In this document: positions 22,519 to 31,637 of the stretch, piece after piece
Layout: each line of letters starts with the position of its first letter
Numbering within the stretch: the stretch's first letter is position 1
Source of the DNA: Streptomyces luteogriseus
Lineage (GTDB): Bacteria; Actinomycetota; Actinomycetes; Streptomycetales; Streptomycetaceae
Length of the DNA stretch: 64,000 nt
Reading direction: 5' to 3'
NCBI RefSeq assembly: GCF_014205055.1
Contig: NZ_JACHMS010000001.1
Span: forward strand, 7,654,501 to 7,718,500
The notes under the pieces: model-generated
The model's database searches: none
Told to the model about the DNA's origin: nothing
The model's input: the letters and a program-made list of their open reading frames with translations, nothing else
Made by a program: the position numbers and the translations under genes

Positions 22519-23742
22519 TCAGCCGCGCAGGGCCGTCGCGAGCCGGCCCCTCGCGATCGCCCGGCGGGTGTCGCCCGGGCCGAGCAGCCGCAGCGCGTGC
22601 TCGTGGACCTCCGCGTCGTACGGGGCCCGTTCGCCGTAGCGCAGGGCGTGCTCGGGGCGGGTGCTCGCCAGCACGGCGTCGCGCACCGCCACTTCGAGGC
22701 GCGTGCGCCACTCCTCGATGCCCGGGGCCTCGGAGCGGGGGAGAAGCGGGCCGCCGTAGCGGCGCAGGGCCGTGTCCGTGTCGCCCTGTTCGAGTGCGCG
22801 CAGCACCTCGCCGGCGTCGCAGGAGACCGGCTCGGTGAGGGCGTAGTGGCGGGGCGATATCGCGCCGCCCAGCGCGCGGCGCAGGTGGGAGATCTCCGCC
22901 TTGAAGGTCGACGACGTGACCGGGCGGTCGCCGTACAGGGCCGCGCGCAGCCGTTCCGCGGAGAAGCCCCCGGGTTCGAGGGAGAGAAGGACGAGGATCT
23001 CCAACTGCCGCGGACGCAGGCGAAGATGCCGTCCGTCCCGCACGGCCCGTTCGGCGCCCAGGCAGGTGAGCCGCAGGTGTCCCGTACCGGCGTCCTGCGT
23101 GGTGAGGCGGGCCTCGATGCTGGACACCAGTGTCCGTACCGTGGACATGGCCAGGGGGTGCGAGCGGTCCCAGGTCGTGGACAGGTCCAGTACGCCGAGG
23201 ACGCGGCCGTCCCGGCCGTGCACCGGCGCGCAGTAGCAGACCCAGCCGTGCAGGGCCGACACCAGATGCTCCGCCGAGAAGACGGAGCTGGGGCGGCCGG
23301 TGCGCAGGGCGAGGGACAGCGCGTTGGTGCCCATGGCCTGCTCGTCCCAGCGGCCGCCCGGTGCGAAGTTGACCCGCTCGGCCCGGCGGCGCATGGTCGG
23401 GCCGCCGCAGGTCCACAGGATGGTGCCGGACTCGTCGGTGACCGCCGTGACGAACCCGGCGTCCTCGGCGATGCTGTGCAGCTCCCCGGCGAGGGCGGAG
23501 ACCGGCCGGTACAGCGGTGACGACGCCCAGCGCTGGTGCACCCGGCCGTCGTCGGCGACCGGGGCGCTGTCCCGGCCCGGGTCCACGCTGCCCAGCGAAC
23601 GCGCCCAGGACTCGGTCACCTCGTGGCGCAGCGTCGCGGTGCCGCCCGGCCGCGCGCCCGGGACGCTCAGCCTCGGCACCCAGCGGGACCACTCGTGCTC
23701 CAGCACGGCCCTGCGCTGCCGGAGGTCAGGGCGCTGTGACAT
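22519..23742 (-). CDS. GAF-domain transcriptional regulator with C-terminal OmpR/SARP-type winged helix
   Basis: A 407-residue cytosolic protein. The N-terminal ~230 residues fit a GAF sensor as in AcoR-type activators (TDESGTILWTCGG, NFAPGGRWDEQAMGTNAL, SAEHLVSALHGWVCYCAPVH). About residues 270-335 form a winged helix (LRPRQLEILVLLSLEPGGFS, then SSTFKAEISHLRRALGG) like that of SARP regulators instead of the sigma-54 AAA+ module of true AcoR. This is the common actinobacterial form. It precedes the aldehyde dehydrogenase gene by 105 bp on the same strand and probably activates it. Start at 23742 with GGGAGAGG upstream. Confidence 0.82.
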   Translation of the reverse strand: MSQRPDLRQRRAVLEHEWSRWVPRLSVPGARPGGTATLRHEVTESWARSLGSVDPGRDSAPVADDGRVHQRWASSPLYRPVSALAGELHSIAEDAGFVTAVTDESGTILWTCGGPTMRRRAERVNFAPGGRWDEQAMGTNALSLALRTGRPSSVFSAEHLVSALHGWVCYCAPVHGRDGRVLGVLDLSTTWDRSHPLAMSTVRTLVSSIEARLTTQDAGTGHLRLTCLGAERAVRDGRHLRLRPRQLEILVLLSLEPGGFSAERLRAALYGDRPVTSSTFKAEISHLRRALGGAISPRHYALTEPVSCDAGEVLRALEQGDTDTALRRYGGPLLPRSEAPGIEEWRTRLEVAVRDAVLASTRPEHALRYGERAPYDAEVHEHALRLLGPGDTRRAIARGRLATALRG

Positions 23743-24039
23743 GGCCTCTCCCTGCCGTCGTACCGGTTAGTCGGCGTGAGGCCAGTGTGACCGGACGGGC
23801 CTGTCCCGGTCGAGAACTCCGTCGGACCCGGGAGCGCTTTTCCGTATGAGGCAGCCGGGCGACCGGTCGGCCCGCAACCGACCTGTGGCCGGGAACCGTC
23901 CCCGCCCCTGAACGGGCGACCGCCTGACTGGAAGTTTGTCCGGTTCACCCGTGCCGCCGTACGGGTGACGGGTTCACTCGACCCGACGGACGGAGCCCGG
24001 CCCGCGTACCACCGGTGTGGGACGCCGCGTTCCCCTGGC

Positions 24040-24513
24040 ATGGACAGCACGGAGACGGTGCGGCGCCTTCCGGGGAACGCCGCCGCGCCCCGCTCGTACG
24101 CCGAACTCACCAGCGCATACGCGGGACATCCGCCGATCTACGCGGCCCTGGTCGCCGAGTGGGAGGCGCGCGGCCACACGGTCCCGGAGCACCGCGACGG
24201 CCAGTGGGTCTCCTTCGCCGCGCCGGCCGAGAGCGAGACCTGGGCCGCCGTCACCTCATGGGCCGCCGGCCGGCACACGGGCCCGGTCGTCCCCGCCGGT
24301 CCCCGCCCGGCCGCACCTGCGCACTCGGTCGCGACTTCTCACGCGGCTGCCGCGACTCACCCCGCCGCCGCACCCCACCCGGCTGCCGGCAGGCACCCGG
24401 GGCAGGCAGCTCCGGTCGGCACCCGTCCTGGCTCCGGCCGTCACCCGGGGGCGGCGACGCCCCCGTCCGGCTCGCGCCTCACCAGCCGTCCGTCGCCACC
24501 GGCTCCGCGCTGA
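24040..24513 (+). CDS. Hypothetical protein with a His/Pro/Ala-rich low-complexity tail
   Basis: A 157-residue protein. The first ~85 residues look folded (RSYAELTSAYAGHPPIYAAL, WEARGHTVPEHRDGQWV). The second half is a low-complexity run of Ala, Pro and His (for example SHAAAATHPAAAPHPAAG), likely disordered. No family recognised. Its 3' end overlaps the convergent gene at 24479 by 35 bp. No strong ribosome binding site; coding status rests mainly on composition of the N-terminal part. Confidence 0.45.
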   Translation: MDSTETVRRLPGNAAAPRSYAELTSAYAGHPPIYAALVAEWEARGHTVPEHRDGQWVSFAAPAESETWAAVTSWAAGRHTGPVVPAGPRPAAPAHSVATSHAAAATHPAAAPHPAAGRHPGQAAPVGTRPGSGRHPGAATPPSGSRLTSRPSPPAPR

Positions 24514-24967
24514 CCGGCGCCAGCACGGCAAGGGTTCCGCTGGCCTCCCGCAGGGCCGCTTCGAGCGTGCCCGGCGTGTGCAGGGTGCCGGTTCCGTCCG
24601 GCGGGACGAGCCACTCCAGGCGACCGGCGGGACGGTACGGCGGTGGCACGGCGACCCAGGAGCCGCGGCCCACGTGCCGCACCCCGAAGCCGATCCACTC
24701 GCTGACCGGGTCGGGCGGCAGGAAGAACCCCACTCTGCGGGCCGCGGAGTCCACCAGGGTGGGGCCGGGCACCTTCAGCGGGTCGCGCCACAGGAGGTCC
24801 AGCGCGAGCAGACCGAGCCGGTCGGGGACGCTGAGCACGTCCCAGTACCGCCCGGATTCCACGAGCACGGTTCCCGCCCCGTAGTCCCACTCCCGCTTGC
24901 ACTCCTGGGGGTCCGTGGCGGCCGCGGCGAGCCACTCGACGGCTTGCTTCCACATGACGCTCTGCAT
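24479..24967 (-). CDS. Hypothetical protein, possibly of the small prim-pol-like actinobacterial family
   Basis: A 162-residue soluble protein with segments such as DYGAGTVLVESGRYWDVLSV, RRVGFFLPPDPV and HVGRGSWVAVPPPYRP. The pattern resembles the short actinobacterial proteins annotated as bifunctional DNA primase/polymerase N-terminal-like, but no catalytic acidic pair is certain, so I do not assign activity. An upstream in-frame ATG at 25018 exists; I prefer 24967. Single gene, convergent with the hypothetical protein at 24040. Confidence 0.55.
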   Translation of the reverse strand: MQSVMWKQAVEWLAAAATDPQECKREWDYGAGTVLVESGRYWDVLSVPDRLGLLALDLLWRDPLKVPGPTLVDSAARRVGFFLPPDPVSEWIGFGVRHVGRGSWVAVPPPYRPAGRLEWLVPPDGTGTLHTPGTLEAALREASGTLAVLAPVSAEPVATDGW

Positions 24968-25229
24968 GGCCACCCCAGGAGCAGTCGGCGGCGCCGCGGT
25001 CGGGCGCGTGCTGGACACGGGCCGGTGACCCGCGGGGTTCCGCGAGCCGCCCGGCCCTGGCCATGCTCGTAGATATTTCTACGGGCCGGAAGGGGTGGCG
25101 CGGCCTGGCGTTTGAGTTGGGCATGCCCCGGTCGAAAGAGGGCACCCGGCGGTGCGTCCCGTAAGGCCGCGATCAACTTCGAGCGCGTCCATGCCGCCCC
25201 GAGGGAATCGGCCACCGAAAGGTGTGTGC

Positions 25230-25993
25230 GACTCGGGGAGAAGTTTGATCCACCACACCGTCACCTCCGGCACGGCCTCCTCCGGCGACCTCTGCTACGA
25301 CGGCCACGCCGGCCTACCCGGCCCGCTCTGCCACGGAGTCATCGACAAGAAGGGCCATGTCCACCTGGTCGGCAACGGCCGGCCCGACCACGCGGGCCTC
25401 GGCGACAGCGACGTCCTGCGCGCCGTGATCAACGAGTCGAACCTGCCCGCCGACAACGATGCCGGCACCGACGGCAACCGGCACTTCTGCGGCTTCGAGT
25501 GCCGGCAACCTCGGCAACGGCAGGGACCCGTGGCCCGAGGCGCAGAAGGAGGCCATCGAGAGGGTGTCCGCGGCGATCTGCCGTCACCACGGCTGGTCCG
25601 AGCGGTCCGTCGTCGGGCACAAGGAATGGCAGCCGGGCAAGCTCGACCCGCGCGGCTTCACCTGGACGGGATGCGCGAGCGCATACGCGACCGGCTCAAG
25701 GGCGCCGGGGCGGCACCAAGCCGGTCCCCGGCCCGAAGCCGTCGCCCAAGCCGTCCCACCTGCCGTTCCCGGGCTCCGGGTTCTTCCACGTCGGGCAGCG
25801 CGCCCCGCTCATCACGGCGATGGGCCGCCGCCTGGTCGCCGAGGGGTGCAGCCGCTACGAGGAGGGGCCCAGCCCCGACCGGAGCGAGGCCGACCGCCGG
25901 TCCTACGCGCTCTGGCAGCAGAAGCAGGGCTTCTCCGGCAAGGACGCCGACGGCATCCCCGGCAAGGTCACCTGGGACCGGCCCAAGTCGTAG
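25230..25993 (+). pseudogene. N-acetylmuramoyl-L-alanine amidase with peptidoglycan-binding tail, frameshifted and 5'-truncated
   Basis: Three frames together give an endolysin-like amidase_2 protein. The first part has IHHTVTSGTASSGDLCYDGH (zinc His) and GVIDKKGHVHLVGNGRPDHA. Near 25500 the frame changes to NLGNGRDPWPEAQKEAIERV and SVVGHKEWQPGKLDPRGFT (second zinc His and catalytic Lys). Near 25667 it changes again to MRERIRDRLKGAG, and near 25712 to the cell-wall-binding end (PFPGSGFFHVGQRAP, DADGIPGKVTW). The roughly 40 N-terminal residues before the first His are missing. Three shifts plus truncation argue for a decayed prophage-type lysin; base-calling errors could account for some of them. 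Confidence 0.75.
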
Positions 25994-25994
25994 G

Positions 25995-26037
25995 GAGCGC
26001 GTGCGCCCCGCCCACCGGGGGCGGAGCGCACGCGCTC
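25995..26037. terminator. Hairpin terminator between the amidase remnant and the uronate operon
   Basis: Outer arms GAGCGCGTGCGC (25995-26006) and GCGCACGCGCTC (26026-26037) are fully complementary, with further inner pairing of CCGCCC and GGGCGG. It lies 23 bp beyond the stop of the minus-strand glucarate dehydratase gene. Confidence 0.75.
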
Positions 26038-26059
26038 ACCGGGGCGGGGCGCACGGTTG

Positions 26060-27310
26060 TCACCAGCGGGGGAGCTTCAGCTCGTACTCCGGCTGGAACC
26101 GCCGCATGTAGCCGGTGTCGTCCCGGCCGCGCATCCCGGAGTCGACGTACCGCCGGTGCAGGCGCTCCAGTTGGGCGTGGTCGAGCTCGACACCCAGCCC
26201 CGGGCCGGTGGGCACCTTCACCTCGCCGTCGCGCAGCTCCAGTACGCCGGGGACGATCACGTCGTCCGCGGAGTTCCACGGATAGTGCGTGTCGCACGAG
26301 TGGTCGAGGTTGGGGATGGCCGCGGCGACATGGGTCATCGCGGCGAGACTGATGCCCAGGTGCGAGTTGGAGTGCATCGACAGGGCGAGCTCGAACGCCT
26401 CGCACACGGCGGCCAGTTCACGGGTGCGGCGCAGTCCGCCCCAGTAGTGGTGATCGGTGAGCAGTACCTGGACGGCGTGTCGCTCGACAGCCGGCTTCAG
26501 ATGCTCCCAGGCGACGACGCACATGTTGGTCGCGAGCGGCATGGGGGAGTCCTTCGCGACCTCCGCCATGCCCTCGATGGTCTTGGTGGGGTCCTCCAAG
26601 TACTCCAGGACACCCTCGAGTTCACGCGCGACGTACGTCGACGTCTCCACCGTCCAGGCCACGTTCGGGTCCAGCCGCAGCGGCTGCCCGGGGAAGGCCT
26701 GAGCCAGCGCCCGCATCGCGGCGATCTCCTCGTCGGGCGGGAAGACACCGCCCTTGAGCTTGAACGACCGGAAGCCGTACCGCTCCTGCATCAGCCGGGC
26801 CTGCTCGACGATCCCGGCCGGGTCGAGGGCCTCGCCCCAGTCGTCGCCGATCGCGGCACGGCCGTCGAGCGCCGGGTGCTCGGCCCACTTGTAGAAGAGG
26901 TACGCGGCGAACGGCACCGCGTCCCTGACCCTGCCGCCCAGCAGGTCGCTGACAGGGCGGCCGAGCAGCTTGCCCTGTGCGTCCAGGCAGGCCACCTCGA
27001 CCGCCGAGGTGGTCCAGCCGCGCTCGTGGGAGCTCGGCACGGTCGGCAGCAGGACCGCGTCGATCGCGGCGGTGACGGCGGTGCTGTCGAACACGTCCAT
27101 GCCGACGACGGCCTTCGCGGCGGCGTGCAGCCGCTCCAGGCGGACGATGCCGCCCGTGGACTCGCCGAGCCCCACCGTCCCGTCCTCCAGCACCAGTTGG
27201 AGGATCACCCGCAGGGCGAGCGGTTCGTGCACGCCGTTGGAGTTGAGCAGCGGCGGGTCGCCGAACGCGATCGGGGTGACGATCAGCTCACGGATACGCG
27301 TGGAGCTCAT
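26060..27310 (-). CDS. gudD: Glucarate dehydratase-like enzyme (enolase superfamily)
   Basis: A 416-residue member of the glucarate-dehydratase branch of the enolase superfamily. The KxK base is in FKLKGGVFP (about residue 186), metal ligands follow in LRLDPNVAWTVE and EYLEDPT, and the second base region is ATNMCVVAWEHLK and MHSNSHLGISLA. It converts D-glucarate or galactarate to 5-dehydro-4-deoxyglucarate. It is the last gene of a five-gene operon and overlaps the kdgD-like gene by four bases, matching consecutive steps of aldarate catabolism. Choice between glucarate and galactarate cannot be made from sequence alone. Confidence 0.88.
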   Translation of the reverse strand: MSSTRIRELIVTPIAFGDPPLLNSNGVHEPLALRVILQLVLEDGTVGLGESTGGIVRLERLHAAAKAVVGMDVFDSTAVTAAIDAVLLPTVPSSHERGWTTSAVEVACLDAQGKLLGRPVSDLLGGRVRDAVPFAAYLFYKWAEHPALDGRAAIGDDWGEALDPAGIVEQARLMQERYGFRSFKLKGGVFPPDEEIAAMRALAQAFPGQPLRLDPNVAWTVETSTYVARELEGVLEYLEDPTKTIEGMAEVAKDSPMPLATNMCVVAWEHLKPAVERHAVQVLLTDHHYWGGLRRTRELAAVCEAFELALSMHSNSHLGISLAAMTHVAAAIPNLDHSCDTHYPWNSADDVIVPGVLELRDGEVKVPTGPGLGVELDHAQLERLHRRYVDSGMRGRDDTGYMRRFQPEYELKLPRW

Positions 27311-28215
27311 GCGCCGACCACCTCCAGTCCCTGGTCGAGGAGTTTCGAGAGCCGGGCGACATGCTCCGGCGTGGGATCGAGCAGCGGAGCCCGTACGCCG
27401 CCGACGTCCAGGCCGCGCAGGGTCACTCCCGCCTTGACGAGCGACACGGCGTACCCGGGGACCTCGTCGCGCAGGGCGACGAGCGGACCGTAGAACTCGT
27501 CGAGGAGCCGGGAGACCAGGGCGTCGTCGTCCTCGGCGAGCGCCCGGTGGAAGGCCAGGGCGATCTCCGGGGCGAACGCGAACACCGCCGAGGAGTACAG
27601 GTCCACGCCGACGCCCTTGTAGGCGGGCGCGGTCATCTCGGCGGTGGGCAGACCGTTGAAGAACTGGAAGTCCTCGGTGCCCGGCACGGCACGCACCGCG
27701 CGGACGATGCGGTGCATCCGCTCGATGTCCCCGATACCGTCCTTGAGGCCGACGACCCCCGGCAGGGCGGCGATCTCGGCGGCCGTCTCGGCGGTGAGCC
27801 GGGCGGTGCCGCGCTGGTAGAAGACGACGGGCAGGTCCGTGGCCGCGATGACTTCTTCGACGTACCGCACGAGGCCCTGCTGCGGGGCGCTGACGAGGTA
27901 AGGCGGCAGCAGCAGGATGCCGTCGGCGCCCGCGCGTTCGACCCGGGCGGCCTGGTCGCGGGCGACCGGGGTGGGGCCGCCGGCCGCCGCGAGCACCGGC
28001 ACCCGTCCGGCCGTGGTCGTGACGGCGACCCGGGTGGCCCGCTCGATCTCCTCGGCGGACAGTGCGTGGAACTCACCGGTGCCGCAGGCGACGAACACAC
28101 CTCCCGCGCCCGCGGCGACACCCGACTCGATGTGCCGGGCCAGCCGTTCCTCGTCCAGTGAACCGTCCGCCGCGAACGGCGTGACCGGGAAGAACAGCAC
28201 TCCGTGGAACTTCAT
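27307..28215 (-). CDS. kdgD: 5-dehydro-4-deoxyglucarate dehydratase (DapA family)
   Basis: A 302-residue class I aldolase-fold protein of the dihydrodipicolinate synthase family. The Schiff-base Lys is in VVGLKDGIGD, the catalytic Tyr in VVFYQRGTA and the substrate loop in CGTGEFHALSAEE; GEFHALS fits the kdgD branch better than true DapA. It dehydrates and decarboxylates the product of the neighbouring dehydratase to 2,5-dioxopentanoate (alpha-ketoglutarate semialdehyde). It overlaps that gene by ATGA and lies 24 bp behind the inner-membrane permease gene. The semialdehyde dehydrogenase needed next is not in this operon. Confidence 0.87.
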   Translation of the reverse strand: MKFHGVLFFPVTPFAADGSLDEERLARHIESGVAAGAGGVFVACGTGEFHALSAEEIERATRVAVTTTAGRVPVLAAAGGPTPVARDQAARVERAGADGILLLPPYLVSAPQQGLVRYVEEVIAATDLPVVFYQRGTARLTAETAAEIAALPGVVGLKDGIGDIERMHRIVRAVRAVPGTEDFQFFNGLPTAEMTAPAYKGVGVDLYSSAVFAFAPEIALAFHRALAEDDDALVSRLLDEFYGPLVALRDEVPGYAVSLVKAGVTLRGLDVGGVRAPLLDPTPEHVARLSKLLDQGLEVVGA

Positions 28216-28239
28216 GTCTCCCTCATAAGTGGGGGGTTG

Positions 28240-29184
28240 TCAGCCCTTGGTGGCCCCGGCGGCGATGCCGGTGACCAGCGAGCGCTGGAGGAGCAGATAG
28301 ACGATCAGGCTGGGGACCAGGGCGATGACCGCACCGGCCAGCACCACCCCGGAGCCGACCTCGGGGTCGGTGCGCAGGATGGACAGGGCGACGGTGACGG
28401 TGTAGTCGGTGGGGTCCTTGGCGGCGATCAGGGGCAGCAGGTACTGGTCCCAGATCATGATGAAACCGAGCACCCCGGCGACACCGAGCGCGGGCTTGCA
28501 CAGCGGCAGGACGACCTGCCACAGCATGCGCAGCTCGCCCACGCCGTCGATGCGAGCCGCCTCCTCGATCTCGGTGGGGATGTCCTTCATGAACTCCGTC
28601 AGCAGCATCACGGAGAAGCCCCAGGCGCCGAGCGGCAGGATCACGCCCCAGACGGTGCCCTTGAGGTCGACGCCGACCACGGGAACGTGCCCGAGGACCA
28701 GGGACAGCGGGATGGCGATGACCTCCTCCGGGAGCATCATCGTCAGCATGAACAGGGTCAGGATCAGCGCCTGGCCGCGGAACCTGTGCCGGGCCAGCGC
28801 GTACGCGGCCAGGGTGCACACGGCGAGCTGGAGCAGCAGCCCGCCGCCCGCGATGACCAGGGAGTTGCCGAAGTAGTCCCAGATGCCCCGGTCACCCGCG
28901 ACCCGGAAGTTCAGCAGGGTCGGGTGGTGGGGGAGGAACGACAGGGTCGAACCGCTGGCCTTCTCGCTGAAGGAGCCGGAGAAGATGGTCAGGAACGGTG
29001 CCGCGAAGACACCCAGGGCGAGCAGACAGAGCAGGATGCGCAGCGCCCAGGCGGGGCCCGGCCGGTCGCTCCAGCCGAGGGCGGTGTCGAAGCGGGCGGG
29101 GGTGGTGCGCCCCTTCCCGGCGGACGACCGCGTGGGAGAGGCGGTCACCGGGGTCCGGACGGGGTCGATGGCGGGGGCGCTCAT
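28240..29184 (-). CDS. Sugar ABC transporter permease (MalG type)
   Basis: A 314-residue membrane protein with about six hydrophobic segments and the EAA loop typical of binding-protein-dependent permeases (EEAARIDGVGELRMLWQVVL). A cytoplasmic N-terminus of about 45 residues precedes the first segment. With the second permease it forms the channel of a CUT1-type importer, here presumably for uronic or aldaric acids or their oligomers. Start overlaps the stop of the other permease gene (ATGA at 29181). Confidence 0.9.
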   Translation of the reverse strand: MSAPAIDPVRTPVTASPTRSSAGKGRTTPARFDTALGWSDRPGPAWALRILLCLLALGVFAAPFLTIFSGSFSEKASGSTLSFLPHHPTLLNFRVAGDRGIWDYFGNSLVIAGGGLLLQLAVCTLAAYALARHRFRGQALILTLFMLTMMLPEEVIAIPLSLVLGHVPVVGVDLKGTVWGVILPLGAWGFSVMLLTEFMKDIPTEIEEAARIDGVGELRMLWQVVLPLCKPALGVAGVLGFIMIWDQYLLPLIAAKDPTDYTVTVALSILRTDPEVGSGVVLAGAVIALVPSLIVYLLLQRSLVTGIAAGATKG

Positions 29185-30092
29185 CTCACGTCTCCCCTCT
29201 TGCGGAGGTAGTTGACCGTGACGGTGAGCAGCAGCGTCACGCAGAGCAGAACCACGGAGGCGGCCGAGGCGCCGCCGATGTCGTTACGGGTGAAGCCGAG
29301 GGTGTAGGCGCGGGTCATCCACACGTCGGTGGAGCCCGCCGGACCGCCGCCGGTGAGGACGTACACCTCGGTGAAGACGCGCAGTCCGCGGATGGCGGCG
29401 AGGGTCAGGACGATGCCGAGGGCGGGCCGGATGGCCGGCAGCGTGATGTGCCGCAGCCGCTGCCGGAGCGAGACGCCGTCCATCGCGGCGGCCTCGTACA
29501 GCGACCGGTCCACGCCCGCCAGCCCGGCGAGGATGATCACCATGTTGTACGGGGCGAGCATCCAGATGCCCATGGCCATCGTCGCCCACAGCGCGGTGTC
29601 GGGGTTGTCCAGGTAGGGCACGGGCCCGAGTCCCAGGAGCCCCAGACCGCTGTTGATCAGGCCGTCGGAGGTCGGGTAGTACATCAGCCGCCACATCTCG
29701 CCGACCACCGCGGTGGCGGTGACGACGGGCAGGAACACGGCGGTACGGATGATCTTCAGCGAGCGGGCCTGGCCCTCCAGCAGCAGCGCCAGCGCGGAGC
29801 CGACGACGATCCCGCCGAGGGACATGCCGACGCCGAGGAGCAGGGTGTGGCCGATGGCGTCCTGGAAGCGGTGGTCGGTCAGGACCCGCGTGTAGTTGTC
29901 GAGGCCGACCCACTTGTCACCGAGGAAGGGCCGCACCTCGAAGAAGCTGAGCCAGACGCCCTTGCCCATGGGCAGGAACTTGAAGACGAGTGCCAGCAGC
30001 AGCCCCGGGGCGAGGAACAGCCAGGGCAGTACGGCCTTCTTGCCGATGATCCGGGCTCTGCGCGGCCCGGGCGTGGTCGCGGTCGCGGTCAT
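29181..30092 (-). CDS. Sugar ABC transporter permease (MalF type)
   Basis: A 303-residue membrane protein with six predicted segments and the EAA motif YEAAAMDGVSLRQRLRHITL. Typical FLAPGLLLALVFKFLPM first helix. It overlaps the solute-binding lipoprotein gene by four bases and the MalG-type permease gene by four bases, so the transporter genes are coupled. No ATP-binding subunit occurs in the operon; in Streptomyces such importers commonly share the multitask ATPase MsiK. Confidence 0.9.
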   Translation of the reverse strand: MTATATTPGPRRARIIGKKAVLPWLFLAPGLLLALVFKFLPMGKGVWLSFFEVRPFLGDKWVGLDNYTRVLTDHRFQDAIGHTLLLGVGMSLGGIVVGSALALLLEGQARSLKIIRTAVFLPVVTATAVVGEMWRLMYYPTSDGLINSGLGLLGLGPVPYLDNPDTALWATMAMGIWMLAPYNMVIILAGLAGVDRSLYEAAAMDGVSLRQRLRHITLPAIRPALGIVLTLAAIRGLRVFTEVYVLTGGGPAGSTDVWMTRAYTLGFTRNDIGGASAASVVLLCVTLLLTVTVNYLRKRGDVR

Positions 30093-31441
30093 TTCAGCAG
30101 CTCCTGGTCCTTGAGGTCACCGGCGAGGGTGTCGTTGAGCTCCTTCAGGCCGGCGCGGACGTCGCTGCCGCAGTAGGTGAAGATCGCGTTGAGCGCGTCG
30201 GCGGTGTCCTGCTTGACCGGGGCGAAGTCCGGCGCGTTGGGGAACTGCACGGAGGCGGTCTCGTACGCCTTCTGCACCACGCTCCAGCGGGAGTCGTGGC
30301 GCACCTTCGCCGCGTCGAGCGTGGAGTTGACCGGGATGCGTACGACGGGCTGGTGGTCGCCGGTCATGGCGAGTTCCTGGCCCTCGGGGGAGACGAGGAA
30401 CGCGGCGAGCGCCTGCTCCTGCTTCGCTTTGCCGGTCCTGGCGCCGAAGTAGATGTTCTCGCCGTCGGCCAGCACGTCGTTGTTGCCGGCCGGGCCCGAG
30501 GGTGCCGGCAGCACCTCGTACTTGTCCTTGCCGAGTGCCTTGTCGAACGTGGAGATGTTGTACGGGCCGGTGAGGTACATCCCGGCGTTGCCGTCCTGGA
30601 AGTTGGTGGTGTTCGCGGTGACGGAGGTCAGGGCGCTGGGCTGGATGACACCGTTGTCGCCGCAGAAGAGGTTCTTCTTCATCCAGGTGACGGTGCGCAC
30701 GGCCGCCGCCGAGTCCATGGCGGGCCGGTAGCCCGACCCCTGCTTCCGGAGGATCTGCACACCGCCCTGCCACAGATAGCTGGCGCCCCACCAGGCGACG
30801 TAGCCGTTCTGGGCGCTGCCCGGGACGACCATGCCGTAGGTGTCCTTCTTGCCGTCCCCGTCGGGGTCGCGGGTGGCGAAGGCTTTGGCGAGGGCGAGGG
30901 TGTCCTGCCAGGTCCTCGGCTGCGGCAGGCCGAGCTTCTCGCGCCAGTCCTTGCGGACGAACAGCGTCATGGCCTGCCGGGAGTACGGGATGCCGTAGTG
31001 CTTGCCGTCGAGGCCGACCGTGGACGACCAGGACTTGGCGGTGATCTCGGCATGTCCCGATATGGAGGCCGGGGTGACCGCCTTGAGCAGGCCCTGGGCC
31101 TGGTAGCTGCCCATCAGGGCCGTGTCGTTGATCATGACGTCCGGCAGGTCCTTGACGGAGGCGCGGCTCTGCAGCTGCTGGTCGAAGTTCATGACCGGCT
31201 GAAAGTCGACCTTGATGCCGGTCTTCTCGGTGAAGGCGGCGAACACGCGGTCGTAGGTCTTGGCGGACTCCGGATCGCTCCGGGTCCACACCTCCAGGGT
31301 GTTCGGGTCGTCCGCCCGGGCACTGCCGGAACCGGAGCCGCAGGCGGCCGTTCCGAAGAGGAGTCCCGAGACGGCGAGGCTGGCGGTCAGGCGGCGCACG
31401 CGGCGGAGCCGCATGGCGATGCAGCGTCGGCGATCCCGCAT
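30089..31441 (-). CDS. ABC transporter solute-binding lipoprotein (CUT1 family)
   Basis: A 450-residue exported lipoprotein. Basic N-terminus (MRDRRRCIAMRLRRVRR), hydrophobic stretch and lipobox LLFGTAAC near residue 34. The mature part is a family 1 binding protein (LEVWTRSDPESAKTYDRVF, KTGIKVDFQPV, LYLWQGGVQIL-like core). It captures the sugar acid outside the membrane for the two permeases. I start at 31441 because GGAG lies eight bases before that ATG; a first ATG at 31459 would abut the operator. First gene of the uronate/aldarate operon. Confidence 0.85.
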   Translation of the reverse strand: MRDRRRCIAMRLRRVRRLTASLAVSGLLFGTAACGSGSGSARADDPNTLEVWTRSDPESAKTYDRVFAAFTEKTGIKVDFQPVMNFDQQLQSRASVKDLPDVMINDTALMGSYQAQGLLKAVTPASISGHAEITAKSWSSTVGLDGKHYGIPYSRQAMTLFVRKDWREKLGLPQPRTWQDTLALAKAFATRDPDGDGKKDTYGMVVPGSAQNGYVAWWGASYLWQGGVQILRKQGSGYRPAMDSAAAVRTVTWMKKNLFCGDNGVIQPSALTSVTANTTNFQDGNAGMYLTGPYNISTFDKALGKDKYEVLPAPSGPAGNNDVLADGENIYFGARTGKAKQEQALAAFLVSPEGQELAMTGDHQPVVRIPVNSTLDAAKVRHDSRWSVVQKAYETASVQFPNAPDFAPVKQDTADALNAIFTYCGSDVRAGLKELNDTLAGDLKDQELLK

Positions 31442-31459
31442 GGATGGTTCTCCGTTCAT

Positions 31460-31482
31460 ATTCGTGAACGTCCTTCACGAAT
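31460..31482. promoter_or_regulatory. Operator of the uronate/aldarate operon
   Basis: ATTCGTGAA and TTCACGAAT form perfect nine-base arms around CGTCC, immediately upstream of the lipoprotein gene. The core TGAACGTCCTTCA is repeated almost exactly (TGAACGCCATTCA) upstream of the pectate lyase gene at 51561-51573. The shape fits a GntR- or LacI-family repressor; no such gene is in the window. Confidence 0.75.
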
Positions 31483-31584
31483 CTAAATGATCGGCCAAGC
31501 TACGGATCGCTTCCTCGCCATGTCAATACATGGCCGAAAGATTTCACCGAGGCCACACGGGGCCAAAGGCGCCCAGGAAACAGC

Positions 31585-31618
31585 GACGGCCCCCACCGGG
31601 GATCCGGTGGGGGCCGTC
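31585..31618 (-). terminator. Hairpin terminator after the DUF5997 gene
   Basis: Perfect 15-bp arms (31585-31599, 31604-31618) around GGAT, 20 bp past the stop codon of the minus-strand gene. The rest of 31483-31637 shows nothing else. Confidence 0.85.
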
Positions 31619-31637
31619 CGAAATTGAAGGGTGCGGG

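Noticed and set aside
23829..23843. CebR-like GGGAGCGCTTTTCC upstream of the GAF regulator
   Set aside because: Only the left half fits the palindrome and the gene has no link to cellulose use.
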